From: Crossaster papposus
Lineage: Eukaryota; Echinodermata; Asteroidea; Velatida; Solasteridae
Length of the DNA stretch: 64,000 bases
Reading direction: 5' to 3'
NCBI GenBank assembly: GCA_037893245.1
Contig: JBAIAA010000013.1
Location: 868,001-932,000 of the forward strand
In this document: positions 37,842 through 45,970 of the stretch, piece by piece
Layout: each line of letters opens with the position of its first letter
Numbering within the stretch: position 1 is the stretch's first letter
The notes under the pieces: model-generated
Seen by the model: only the letters and a program-made list of their open reading frames with translations
What the model was told of the DNA's origin: nothing
The model's database searches: none
Program-made: the position numbers and the translations under genes

Positions 37842-38571
37842 ACAAGTTTTTAGTATGACATGAGGTACTCGACTCGGAGTGACAAAGTAGACACTTTCTT
37901 GGTCAGTACCCGAGAGTTTGGTTGATCACAACCTCGGTCTGCTCAGGATAATTATTTCCTTGAAAGTGATTTCATTTTCATTACAAATAGTTACGCAGAG
38001 TGGTGCAGTGGGAAGCGAGATGGGCCCATAACCCAGAGGCCCGAGGACCGAAACCTCGATCTGCTAAAGAGGTATTTTTGCTTCACTGATATTCAAATTT
38101 AATAATTATTTTAGAATGTTTTTAGAATGTCTGCTTTTATTTTGTTTGTTGTTTTTCTAAATTTACATGAGGCATGGTGGCGCAGTGGAAGCTTGCTGGG
38201 CCTATAACCCAGAGTGCCGAGGATCAAAACCTCGTTCTGCTGCTAATAAGTTGTTGGTATGACTTGAAGTACTCGACTCAGAGTGACAAAGTAGACCCTT
38301 TCTTGGTCAGTAACCGAGAGTTCGGATGATCACAACCTCGGTCTGCTCAGGATAATTTTGTATTTGATAGGGATTTCATTTTCATTAAAAATAGTTACGC
38401 AGAGTAGTGCAGCGGGAGCGTGATGGGCCCATAGCCCAGAGGTCCGAGGACCAAAACCTCGCTTTGCTAACTAGGTATTTTTGCTTCACTGCTATTCACA
38501 TTTAATAAATATTGTAGAATGTTTTTAGAATGTCTGCTTTCATTTTGTTTGCATTTTCTAAATTTACATGA

Positions 38572-38643
38572 GGCATAGTGGCGCAGTTGAAGCGTGCTGG
38601 GCCCATAACCCAGAGGTCCGAGGATCGAAACCTCGCTCTGCTA
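38572..38643 (+). tRNA. Type-d iMet(CAU)-like tRNA, copy 50
   Basis: Consensus body, preceded by a type a without a T5 run. Next d 802 bp on. Confidence 0.6.
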
Positions 38644-39373
38644 ACAAGTTTTTGGTATGACATGAGGTACTCGACTCGGAGTGACAAAGTAGACACTTTC
38701 TTGGTCAGTACCCGAGAGTTTGGTTGACCACAACCTCGGTCTGCTCAGGATAATTATTTCCTTGAAAGTGATTTCATTTTCATTACAAATAGTTACGCAG
38801 AGTGGTGCAGTGGGAAGCGTGATGGGCCCATAACCCAGAGGCCCGAGGACCGAAACCTCGCTCTGCTAAAGAGGTATTTTTGCTTCACTGTTATTCAAAT
38901 TTAATAATTATTTTAGAATGTTTTTAGAATGTCTGCTTTTATTTTGTTTGTTGTTTTTCTAAATTTACATGAGGCATGGTGGCGCAGTGGAAGCTTGCTG
39001 GGCCTATAACCCAGAGTGCCGAGGATCAAAACCTCGTTCTGCTGCTAATAAGTTTTTGGTATGACTTGAAGTACTCGACTCAGAGTGACAAAGTAGACCC
39101 TTTCTTGGTCAGTAACCGAGAGTTCGGATGATCACAACCTCGGTCTGCTCAGGATAATTTTGTATTTGATAGGGATTTCATTTTCATTAAAAATAGTTAC
39201 GCAGAGTAGTGCAGCGGGAGCGTGATGGGCCCATAGCCCAGAGGTCCGAGGACCAAAACCTCGCTTTGCTAACTAGGTATTTTTGCTTCACTGCTATTCA
39301 CATTTAATAAATATTGTAGAATGTTTTTAGAATGTCTGCTTTCATTTTGTTTGCATTTTCTAAATTTACATGA

Positions 39374-39445
39374 GGCATAATGGCGCAGTTGAAGCGTGCT
39401 GGGCCCATGACCCAGAGGTCCGAGGATCGAAACCTCGCTCTGCTA
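39374..39445 (+). tRNA. Type-d iMet(CAU)-like tRNA, copy 51
   Basis: G7 is A (acceptor pair 7-66 lost) and A37 next to the anticodon is G. Next d 802 bp on. Confidence 0.45.
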
Positions 39446-40175
39446 ACAAGTTTTTGGTATGACATGAGGTACTCGACTCGGAGTGACAAAGTAGACACTT
39501 TCTTGGTCAGTACCCGAGAGTTTGGTTGACCACACCCTCGGTCTGCTCAGGATAATTATTTCCTTGAAAGTGATTTCATTTTCATTACAAATAGTTACGC
39601 AGAGTGGTGCAGTGGGAAGCGAGATGGGCCCATAACCCAGAGGCCCGAGGACCGAAACCTCGCTCTGCTAAAGAGGTATTTTTGCTTCACTGTTATTCAA
39701 ATTTAATAATTATTTTAGAATGTTTTTAGAATGTCTGCTTTTATTTTGTTTGTTGTTTTTCTAAATTTACATGAGGCATGGTGGCGCAGTGGAAGCTTGC
39801 TGGGCCTATAACCCAGAGTGCCGAGGATCAAAACCTCGTTCTGCTGCTAATAAGTTGTTGGTATGACTTGAAGTACTCGACTCAGAGTGACAAAGTAGAC
39901 CCTTTCTTGGTCAGTAACCGAGAGTTCGGATGATCACAACCTCGGTCTGCTCAGGATAATTTTGTATTTTATAGGGATTTCATTTTCATTAAAAATAGTT
40001 ACGCAGAGTAGTGCAGCGGGAGCGTGATGGGCCCATAGCCCAGAGGTCCGAGGACCAAAACCTCGCTTTGCTAACTAGGTATTTTTGCTTCACTGCTATT
40101 CACATTTAATAAATATTGTAGAATGTTTTTAGAATGTCTGCTTTCATTTTGTTTGCATTTTCTAAATTTACATGA

Positions 40176-40247
40176 GGCATAGTGGCGCAGTTGAAGCGTG
40201 CTGGGCCCATAACCCAGAGGTCCGAGGATCGAAACCTCGCTCTGCTA
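40176..40247 (+). tRNA. Type-d iMet(CAU)-like tRNA, copy 52
   Basis: Consensus body; preceded by an a without T5. Next d 802 bp on. Confidence 0.6.
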
Positions 40248-40977
40248 ACAAGTTTTTGGTATGACATGAGGTACTCGACTCGGAGTGACAAAGTAGACAC
40301 TTTCTTGGTCAGTACCCGAGAGTTTGGATGACCACAACCTCGGTCTGCTCAGGATAATTATTTCCTTGAAAGTGATTTCATTTGCATTACAAATAGTTAC
40401 GCAGAGTGGTGCAGTGGGAAGCGTGATGGGCCCATAACCCAGAGGCCTGAGGACCGAAACCTCGCTCTGCTAAAGAGGTATTTTTGCTTCACTGTTATTC
40501 AAATTTAATAATTATTTTAGAATGTTTTTAGAATGTCTGCTTTTATTTTGTTTGTTGTTTTTCTAAATTTACATGAGGCATGGTGGCGCAGTGGAAGCTT
40601 GCTGGGCCTATAACCCAGAGTGCCGAGGATCAAAACCTCGTTCTGCTGCTAATAAGTTTTTGGTATGACTTGAAGTACTCGACTCAGAGTGACAAAGTAG
40701 ACCCTTTCTTGGTCAGTAACCGAGAGTTTGGATGATCACAACCTCGGTCTGCTCAGGATAATTTTGTATTTGATAGGGATTTCATTTTCATTAAAAATAG
40801 TTACGCAGAGTAGTGCAGCGGGAGCGTGATGGGCCCATAGCCCAGAGGTCCGAGGACCAAAACCGCGCTTTGCTAACTAGGTATTTTTGCTTCACTGCTA
40901 TTCACATTTAATAAATATTGTAGAATGTTTTTAGAATGTCTGCTTTCATTTTGTTTGCATTTTCTAAATTTACATGA

Positions 40978-41049
40978 GGCATAGTGGCGCAGTTGAAGCG
41001 TGCTGGGCCCATGACCCAGAGGTCCGAGGATCGAAACCTCGCTCTGCTA
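40978..41049 (+). tRNA. Type-d iMet(CAU)-like tRNA, copy 53
   Basis: G37 as in copy 51. Next d 795 bp on; the f between lacks its anticodon. Confidence 0.5.
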
Positions 41050-41772
41050 ACAAGTTTTTGGTATGACATGAGGTACTCGACTCGGAGTGACAAAGTAGAC
41101 ACTTTCTTGGTCAGTACCCGAGAGTTTGGTTGACCACAACCTCGGTCTGCTCAGGATAATTATTTCCTTGAAAGTGATTTCATTTTCATTACAAACAGTT
41201 ACGCAGAGTGGTGCAGTGGGAAGCGTGATGGGCCCAGAGGCCCGAGGACCGAAACCTCGCTCTGCTAAAGAGGTATTTTTGCTTCACTGTTATTCAAATT
41301 TAATAATTATTTTAGAATGTTTTTAGAATGTCTGCTTTTATTTTGTTTGTTGTTTTTCTAAATTTACATGAGGCATGGTGGCGCAGTGGAAGCTTGTTGG
41401 GCCTATAACCCAGAGTGCCGAGGATCAAAACCTCGTTCTGCTGCTAATAAGTTTTTGGTATGACTTGAAGTACTCGACTCAGAGTGACAAAGTAGACCCT
41501 TTTTTGGTCAGTAACCGAGAGTTCGGATGATCACAACCTCGGTCTGCTCAGGATAATTTTGTATTTGATAGGGATTTCATTTTCATTAAAAATAGTTACG
41601 CAGAGTAGTGCAGCGGGAGCGTGATGGGCCCATAGCCCAGAGGTCCGAGGACCAAAACCTCGCTTTGCTAACTAGGTATTTTTGCTTCACTGCTATTCAC
41701 ATTTAATAAATATTGTAGAATGTTTTTAGAATGTCTGCTTTCATTTTGTTTGCATTTTCTAAATTTACATGA

Positions 41773-41844
41773 GGCATAGTGGCGCAGTTGAAGCGTGCTG
41801 GGCCCATAACCCAGAGGTCCGAGGATCGAAACCCCGCTCTGCTA
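41773..41844 (+). tRNA. Type-d iMet(CAU)-like tRNA, copy 54
   Basis: CCCCG allele. Next d 548 bp on. Confidence 0.5.
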
Positions 41845-42320
41845 ACAAGTTTTTGGTATGACATGAGGTACTCGACTCGGAGTGACAAAGTAGACACTTT
41901 CTTGGTCAGTACCCGAGAGTTTGGTTGACCACAACCTAGGTCTGCTCAGGATAATTATTTCCTTGAAAGTGATTTCATTTTCATTACAAATAGTTACGCA
42001 GAGTGGTGCAGTGGGAAGCGAGATGGGCCCATAACCCAGAGGCCCGAGGACCGAAACCTCGCTCTGCTAAAGAGGTATTTTTGCTTCACTGTTATTCAAA
42101 TTTAATAATTATTTTAGAATGTTTTTAGAATGTCTGCTTTTATTTTGTTTGTTGTTTTTCTAAATTTACATGAGGCATGGTGGCGCAGTGGTCCGAGGAC
42201 CAAAACCTCGCTTTGCTAACTAGGTATTTTTGCTTCACTGCTATTCACATTTAATAAATATGGTAGAATGTTTTTAGAATGTCTGCTTTCATTTTGTTTG
42301 CATTTTCTAAATTTACATGA

Positions 42321-42392
42321 GGCATAGTGGCGCAGTTGAAGCGTGCTGGGCCCATAACCCAGAGGTCCGAGGATTGAAACCCCGCTCTGCTA
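42321..42392 (+). tRNA. Type-d iMet(CAU)-like tRNA, copy 55
   Basis: T56 and CCCCG, as in copy 40. Next d 802 bp on. Confidence 0.45.
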
Positions 42393-42721
42393 ACAAGTTT
42401 TTGGTATGACATGAGGTACTCGACTCGGAGTGACAAAGTAGACACTTTCTTGGTCAGTACCCGAGAGTTTGGTTGACCACAACCTAGGTCTGCTCAGGAT
42501 AATTATTTCCTTGAAAGTGATTTCATTTTCATTACAAATAGTTACGCAGAGTGGTGCAGTGGGAAGCGAGATGGGCCCATAACCCAGAGGCCCGAGGACC
42601 GAAACCTCGCTCTGCTAAAGAGGTATTTTTGCTTCACTGTTATTCAAATTTAATAATTATTTTAGAATGTTTTTAGAATGTCTGCTTTTATTTTGTTTGT
42701 TGTTTTTCTAAATTTACATGA

Positions 42722-42793
42722 GGCATGGTGGCGCAGTGGAAGCTTGCTGGGCCTATAACCCAGAGTGCCGAGGATCAAAACCTCGTTCTGCTG
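42722..42793 (+). pseudogene. Type-a module: initiator-like tRNA with anticodon UAU
   Basis: Body of 72 nt. Acceptor 5' strand GGCATGG against TTCTGCT gives G-U pairs at 1-72, 6-67 and 7-66 and a U-C mismatch at 5-68. The D loop keeps GG (AGTGGAA) but the D stem has a C-U mismatch. The anticodon stem CTGGG/CCCAG is perfect with the initiator GGG:CCC pairs, and the loop CCTATAA carries UAU. The T stem CGAGG/CCTCG is perfect and the loop is ATCAAAA. The discriminator would be G rather than A. Box A (TGGCGCAGTGG) is the best in the array; box B has GGATCAAAACC. T5 lies at 42802-42806. By convention UAU would read AUA (Ile), but the body is initiator-type; most likely a pseudogene or non-coding Pol III unit. 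Confidence 0.75.
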
Positions 42794-42827
42794 CTAATAA
42801 GTTTTTGGTATGACTTGAAGTACTCGA

Positions 42828-42899
42828 CTCAGAGTGACAAAGTAGACCCTTTCTTGGTCAGTAACCGAAAGTTCGGATGATCACAACCTCGGTCTGCTC
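42828..42899 (+). pseudogene. Type-b module: decayed iMet-derived sequence
   Basis: Aligned without gaps to an iMet body, about 50 of 72 positions match by hand count. The anticodon stem CTTGG/CCGAG pairs with one U-G; the loop TCAGTAA would place AGU at 34-36. The T-stem 3' strand CCTCG and the acceptor 3' end GTCTGCT are retained, but the 5' acceptor CTCAGAG, the D stem and the T-stem 5' strand no longer pair well. Box A is poor and box B is not recognisable. A T4 run sits at 42907-42910. A fossil of the original three-gene monomer; unlikely to be a functional tRNA. This copy reads CCGAAAG where most have CCGAGAG. Confidence 0.7.
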
Positions 42900-42948
42900 A
42901 GGATAATTTTGTATTTGATAGGGATTTCATTTTCATTAAAAATAGTTA

Positions 42949-43020
42949 CGCAGAGTAGTGCAGCGGGAGCGTGATGGGCCCATAGCCCAGAGGTCCGAGG
43001 ACCAAAACCTCGCTTTGCTA
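42949..43020 (+). tRNA. Type-c module: iMet(CAU)-like tRNA
   Basis: Body of 72 nt. Acceptor CGCAGAG/CTTTGCT pairs at six positions (one G-U) with a C-U mismatch at 1-72. The D arm GTGC/GCGT pairs using wobbles and its loop keeps G18-G19. The anticodon stem ATGGG/CCCAG has an A-G mismatch at 27-43 but keeps GGG:CCC; the loop is CCCATAG (anticodon CAU, G at 38). The T stem is perfect; the T loop ACCAAAA differs from the initiator ATCGAAA. Position 9 is A. T5 at 43029-43033. Possibly transcribed, but the missing A1:U72 argues against full initiator identity. Confidence 0.6.
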
Positions 43021-43122
43021 ACTAGGTATTTTTGCTTCACTGCTATTCACATTTAATAAATATTGTAGAATGTTTTTAGAATGTCTGCTTTCATTTTGTT
43101 TGCATTTTCTAAATTTACATGA

Positions 43123-43194
43123 GGCATAGTGGCGCAGTTGAAGCGTGCTGGGCCCATAACCCAGAGGTCCGAGGATCGAAACCTCGCTCTGCTA
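43123..43194 (+). tRNA. Type-d module: iMet(CAU)-like tRNA, copy 56, representative
   Basis: Body of 72 nt, the usual length of a metazoan initiator tRNA without CCA. The anticodon stem CTGGG/CCCAG and loop CCCATAA are exactly initiator-like, and the T arm CGAGG-ATCGAAA-CCTCG has the A54 and A60 typical of eukaryotic initiators. Box B is GGATCGAAACC (43173-43183). Defects: the acceptor GGCATAG/CTCTGCT has G1-U72 instead of A1:U72 and a U-C mismatch at 5-68; the D loop AGTTGAA has lost G18, needed for the D-T loop contact. The D stem GCGC/GCGT pairs. T5 at 43200-43204. Closest of the six to a decoding initiator in the lower half, but probably impaired. Next d 548 bp on. Confidence 0.65.
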
Positions 43195-43199
43195 ACAAG

Positions 43200-43204
43200 T
43201 TTTT
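43200..43204 (+). terminator. Pol III terminator-like T5 run after module d
   Basis: Five T starting 6 nt past the discriminator base. The same placement occurs after a (42802-42806), c (43029-43033) and f (43428-43432) in this unit. A run of four or more T on the non-template strand is the standard Pol III stop. Confidence 0.65.
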
Positions 43205-43225
43205 GGTATGACATGAGGTACTCGA

Positions 43226-43297
43226 CTCGGAGTGACAAAGTAGACACTTTCTTGGTCAGTACCCGAGAGTTTGGTTGACCACAACCTCGGTCTGCTC
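43226..43297 (+). pseudogene. Type-e module: decayed iMet-derived sequence
   Basis: Counterpart of b in the second half: about 45 of 72 positions match an iMet body in an ungapped alignment. The anticodon arm is CTTGG-TCAGTAC-CCGAG. In place of a T arm there is a perfect short hairpin, GGTTG-ACCA-CAACC. The 3' end GTCTGCT is still that of iMet. No run of four T follows closely. Not expected to act as a tRNA. Confidence 0.65.
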
Positions 43298-43346
43298 AGG
43301 ATAATTATTTCCTTGAAAGTGATTTCATTTTCATTACAAATAGTTA

Positions 43347-43419
43347 CGCAGAGTGGTGCAGTGGGAAGCGTGATGGGCCCATAACCCAGAGGCCCGAGGA
43401 CCGAAACCTCGCTCTGCTA
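43347..43419 (+). tRNA. Type-f module: iMet(CAU)-like tRNA with best acceptor stem
   Basis: Body of 73 nt because the D loop has one extra base (AGTGGGAA); in many right-array copies that A is absent and the length is 72. The acceptor CGCAGAG/CTCTGCT pairs at six of seven positions, failing only at C1-U72. The D loop keeps GG. The anticodon stem ATGGG/CCCAG has A27-G43; the loop is CCCATAA. T stem perfect, loop ACCGAAA. Box A TGGTGCAGTGG and box B GGACCGAAACC are both plausible. T5 at 43428-43432. With d, the most tRNA-like module of the unit. Confidence 0.65.
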
Positions 43420-43670
43420 AAGAGGTATTTTTGCTTCACTGTTATTCAAATTTAATAATTATTTTAGAATGTTTTTAGAATGTCTGCTTTTATTTTGTTT
43501 GTTGTTTTTCTAAATTTACATGAGGCATGGTGGCGCAGTGGTCCGAGGACCAAAACCTCGCTTTGCTAACTAGGTATTTTTGCTTCACTGCTATTCACAT
43601 TTAATAAATATTGTAGAATGTTTTTAGAATGTCTGCTTTCATTTTGTTTGCATTTTCTAAATTTACATGA

Positions 43671-43742
43671 GGCATAGTGGCACAGTTGAAGCGTGCTGGG
43701 CCCATAACCCAGAGGTCCGAGGATCGAAACCCCGCTCTGCTA
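43671..43742 (+). tRNA. Type-d iMet(CAU)-like tRNA, copy 57
   Basis: G12 is A, breaking the D stem, plus CCCCG. The following e (43774-43845) has a b-type 3' half (GTAACCGAGAGTTCGGATGA), a b/e patchwork. Next d 802 bp on. Confidence 0.45.
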
Positions 43743-44472
43743 ACAAGTTTTTAGTATGACATGAGGTACTCGACTCGGAGTGACAAAGTAGACACTTTCT
43801 TGGTCAGTAACCGAGAGTTCGGATGATCACAACCTCGGTCTGCTCAGGATAATTATTTCCTTGAAAGTGATTTCATTTTCATTACAAATAGTTACGCAGA
43901 GTGGTGCAGTGGGAAGCGAGATGGGCCCATAACCCAGAGGCCCGAGGACCGAAACCTCGCTCTGCTAAAGAGGTATTTTTGCTTCACTGATATTCAAATT
44001 TAATAATTATTTTAGAATGTTTTTAGAATGTCTGCTTTTATTTTGTTTGTTGTTTTTCTAAATTTACATGAGGCATGGTGGCGCAGTGGAAGCTTGCTGG
44101 GCCTATAACCCAGAGTGCCGAGGATCAAAACCTTGTTCTGCTGCTAATAAGTTTTTGGTATGACTTGAAGTACTCGACTCAGAGTGACAAAGTAGACCCT
44201 TTCTTGGTCAGTAACCGAGAGTTCGGATGATCACAACCTCGGTCTGCTCAGGATAATTTTGTATTTGATAGGGATTTCATTTTCATTAAAAATAGTTACG
44301 CAGAGTAGTGCAGCGGGAGCGTGATGGGCCCATAGCCCAGAGGTCCGAGGACCAAAACCTCGCTTTGCTAACTAGGTATTTTTGCTTCACTGCTATTCAC
44401 ATTTAATAAATATTATAGAATGTTTTTAGAATGTCTGCTTTCATTTTGTTTGCATTTTCTAAATTTACATGA

Positions 44473-44544
44473 GGCATAGTGGCGCAGTTGAAGCGTGCTG
44501 GGCCTATAACCCAGAGGTCCGAGGATCAAAACCTCGCTCTGCTA
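44473..44544 (+). tRNA. Type-d module with a-type anticodon UAU, copy 58
   Basis: Two changes together, C34 to T (loop CCTATAA) and G57 to A (ATCAAAA), both match type a at the homologous positions, while the flanks stay type d. This is best read as a gene-conversion patch from a. It is the only d copy with UAU and the last d before the island. Confidence 0.6.
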
Positions 44545-44978
44545 ACAAGTTTTTGGTATGACATGAGGTACTCGACTCGGATTGACAAAGTAGACACTTT
44601 CTTGGTCAGTACCCGAGAGTTTGGTTGACCACAACCTCGGTCTGCTCAGGATAAATATTTCCTTGAAAGTGATTTCATTTTCATTACAAATAGTTACGCA
44701 GAGTGGTGCAGTGGGAGCGTGATGGGCCCATAACCCAGAGGCCCGAGGACCGAAACCTCGCTCTGCTAAAGAAGTATTTTTGCTTCACTGTTATTCAAAT
44801 TTAATAAATTTTTTAGAATGTTTTTAGAATGTCTGCTTTTATTATGTTTGTTGTTTTTCTAAATTTACATGAGGCATGGTGGCGCAGTGGAAGCTTGCTG
44901 GGCCTATAACCCAGAGTGCCGAGGATCAAAAACTCGTTCTGCTGCTAATAAGTTTTTGGTATGACTTGAAGTACTCGA

Positions 44979-45005
44979 CTCAGAGTGACAAAGTAGACCC
45001 TTTCT
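44979..45005 (+). pseudogene. Type-b module truncated at the island boundary
   Basis: Only the first 27 nt of b are present (CTCAGAG to CCTTTCT); array sequence stops where the anticodon stem should begin. It marks the left junction of the island. Confidence 0.85.
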
Positions 45006-45010
45006 GTTAA

Positions 45011-45117
45011 GGAGAAATGACGAAAAAGTGGACATTCTTTGATTCGAATGGGCGAGGACGCGCAGCGTCCGAGCCCAATTTGAATCAAAGAATGTCCACC
45101 TTTTGAGTCGTTTCTCC
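45011..45117. repeat. Near-perfect 107-nt foldback (inverted repeat)
   Basis: Left arm 45011-45053 (starts GGAGAAATGAC, then GTGGACATTCTTTGATTC) is the reverse complement of right arm 45073-45117 with a few mismatches and small indels. The centre is itself a palindrome, GGACGC-GCA-GCGTCC (45056-45070). Almost the whole 107 nt can fold into one hairpin. It lies within 6 bp of the array/island junction, suggesting the end of a foldback or MITE-type element, or a palindrome-prone breakpoint. Family not recognised. Confidence 0.85.
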
Positions 45118-45970
45118 GACTTAAACTACGTCCCTTTTACACCCATTGTCAATATTTAAAAGGAACAACAAGTGTCAATTCTTACTAATGCTTTAAAGTA
45201 TGAGACGATTTAATTCCATTGTTCAGTGGTGCAAGCTACTAAGGAATGTGAAAGCTTTGTCCTGTCTAGTCTCCGTGTTGCGTAACCAAACAAGTGAATA
45301 AAGGTTGGGTAAAATGAGGGTGTTTAAAATGCCCAGTACATTCGACTTCGAAGTCATTTGATGCCATACATTGTTGTGCGTCGGGTGTGTCTCTGCTAAC
45401 TCCGCTAATATGTCTTCCAGTGAGGATCCGTACATATTTTTGAGTAGGAATACGTTGGGAGATATGTTGTGTCACCTCAAGAACTGACTCGCCAATTTAT
45501 TTTGATGGTGATTTAAACCAGTATTTTGGGGCATATTTAATGAGGATTTATACTCCAATGAGGATTTATACTAAAGCGGCCGATTCAGAGGTGAAGAAAC
45601 TTCCTACACTCGTGGCCGATTTGGACTCCTTGTAACGGATCAGGTAATGATGGAAAATAAGCAAGAAATGAAAACAAGAACTTTTTATTCTCAACATTTG
45701 GCTTAGCTCTCATCAGCAGCTCATTTTTGCTTACTATTTTTAGCCCCATTTTATGGTGTAACTTAGCTTCAGTAGTCATTATTTCGTGTCAAAAGTATAC
45801 CAGCCTTTTGTTAAACCCTGAACGTTTTCATTATCATATGTCAAACCAGACTCGGAACAAAACTAATTTCTGTTGGTTTTTCTGCCGTTTTTGCTACACG
45901 GGTATACAACAGGACAGCATGGGCGAGTTAGCGAATGTAAAGTACATGTACGTGTTGTACGTACATGTAT
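45118..45970. other. Unassigned AT-rich sequence in the island
   Basis: No recognisable gene. Two small structures: a 16-bp direct repeat AATGAGGATTTATACT at 45539-45554 and 45557-45572, and a 10-bp-stem hairpin at 45943-45969 (TACATGTACG, 7-nt loop, CGTACATGTA) directly beside the LINE tail. Short open frames exist on both strands but none has features I trust. Confidence 0.6.

Larger units (their letters stand above)
42722..43523 (+). repeat. Representative 802-bp higher-order unit (a-b-c-d-e-f)
   Basis: Chosen because five of the six modules match the array consensus and b has only one change. Module starts are a 42722, b 42828, c 42949, d 43123, e 43226, f 43347. The d module starts exactly 401 bp after a, and b/e and c/f fall at matching offsets, so the unit is a diverged dimer of a 401-bp monomer. 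Gaps between bodies are 34, 49, 102, 31, 49 and 104 nt. The two halves differ at many spacer positions, whereas different HOR copies are nearly identical, the usual signature of HOR evolution: ancient monomer split, recent dimer amplification. Confidence 0.9.
1..45005 (+). repeat. Left part of initiator-tRNA-derived higher-order tandem array
   Basis: The whole stretch is built from modules a to f, all + strand, in 802-bp higher-order units or recombined versions of them. I located 58 type-d modules here. The window opens inside an a module (first base of its body at position 3), so the array extends upstream. Spacers are AT-rich and of two families: about 102-104 nt before a and d, containing a doubled AGAATGT motif and ending in CTAAATTTACATGA, and about 49 nt before c and f, ending in AATAGTTA. 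The right end breaks off inside a b module after 27 of its 72 nt. The array resembles other tandem tDNA clusters in eukaryotes in general form, but here most copies look degenerate. I cannot exclude copy-number errors from assembly collapse or expansion. Confidence 0.95.
24195..45005 (+). repeat. Mixed block of 802-, 795-, 541/548-, 952- and 392-bp steps
   Basis: This block is marked by a recurrent 254-bp deletion fusing the first 18 nt of a to the last 27 nt of c. It gives 548-bp steps, or 541 bp when the preceding f also lacks 7 bp of its anticodon arm. Two 952-bp steps (33322-34274 and 35076-36028) have e-f-a-b followed by f or a c/f chimera and then an a/c fusion. One 392-bp step (36028-36420) is e followed by an f/c chimera. 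A T63-to-C change in d (CCCCG) occurs in many copies here and nowhere else in the window. Confidence 0.85.

Noticed and set aside
24343-41326. Plus-strand frames of about 66 codons across short f modules (24343, 27289, 29434, 30777, 41126)
   Set aside because: They exist only because the 7-bp deletion in f removes a stop or shifts frame; they read through tRNA-like and spacer DNA.
42828-42899. Calling modules b and e tRNA-Thr(AGU) from the apparent anticodon
   Set aside because: Loop bases are TCAGTAA with C at position 33; acceptor, D and T stems do not pair, and the sequence aligns to iMet, so the AGU is decay rather than identity.
1-45005. tRNA-derived SINE insertions
   Set aside because: Units are head-to-tail in one orientation with fixed spacing, without poly(A) or LINE-type tails or target-site duplications; tandem amplification explains them better than retroposition.
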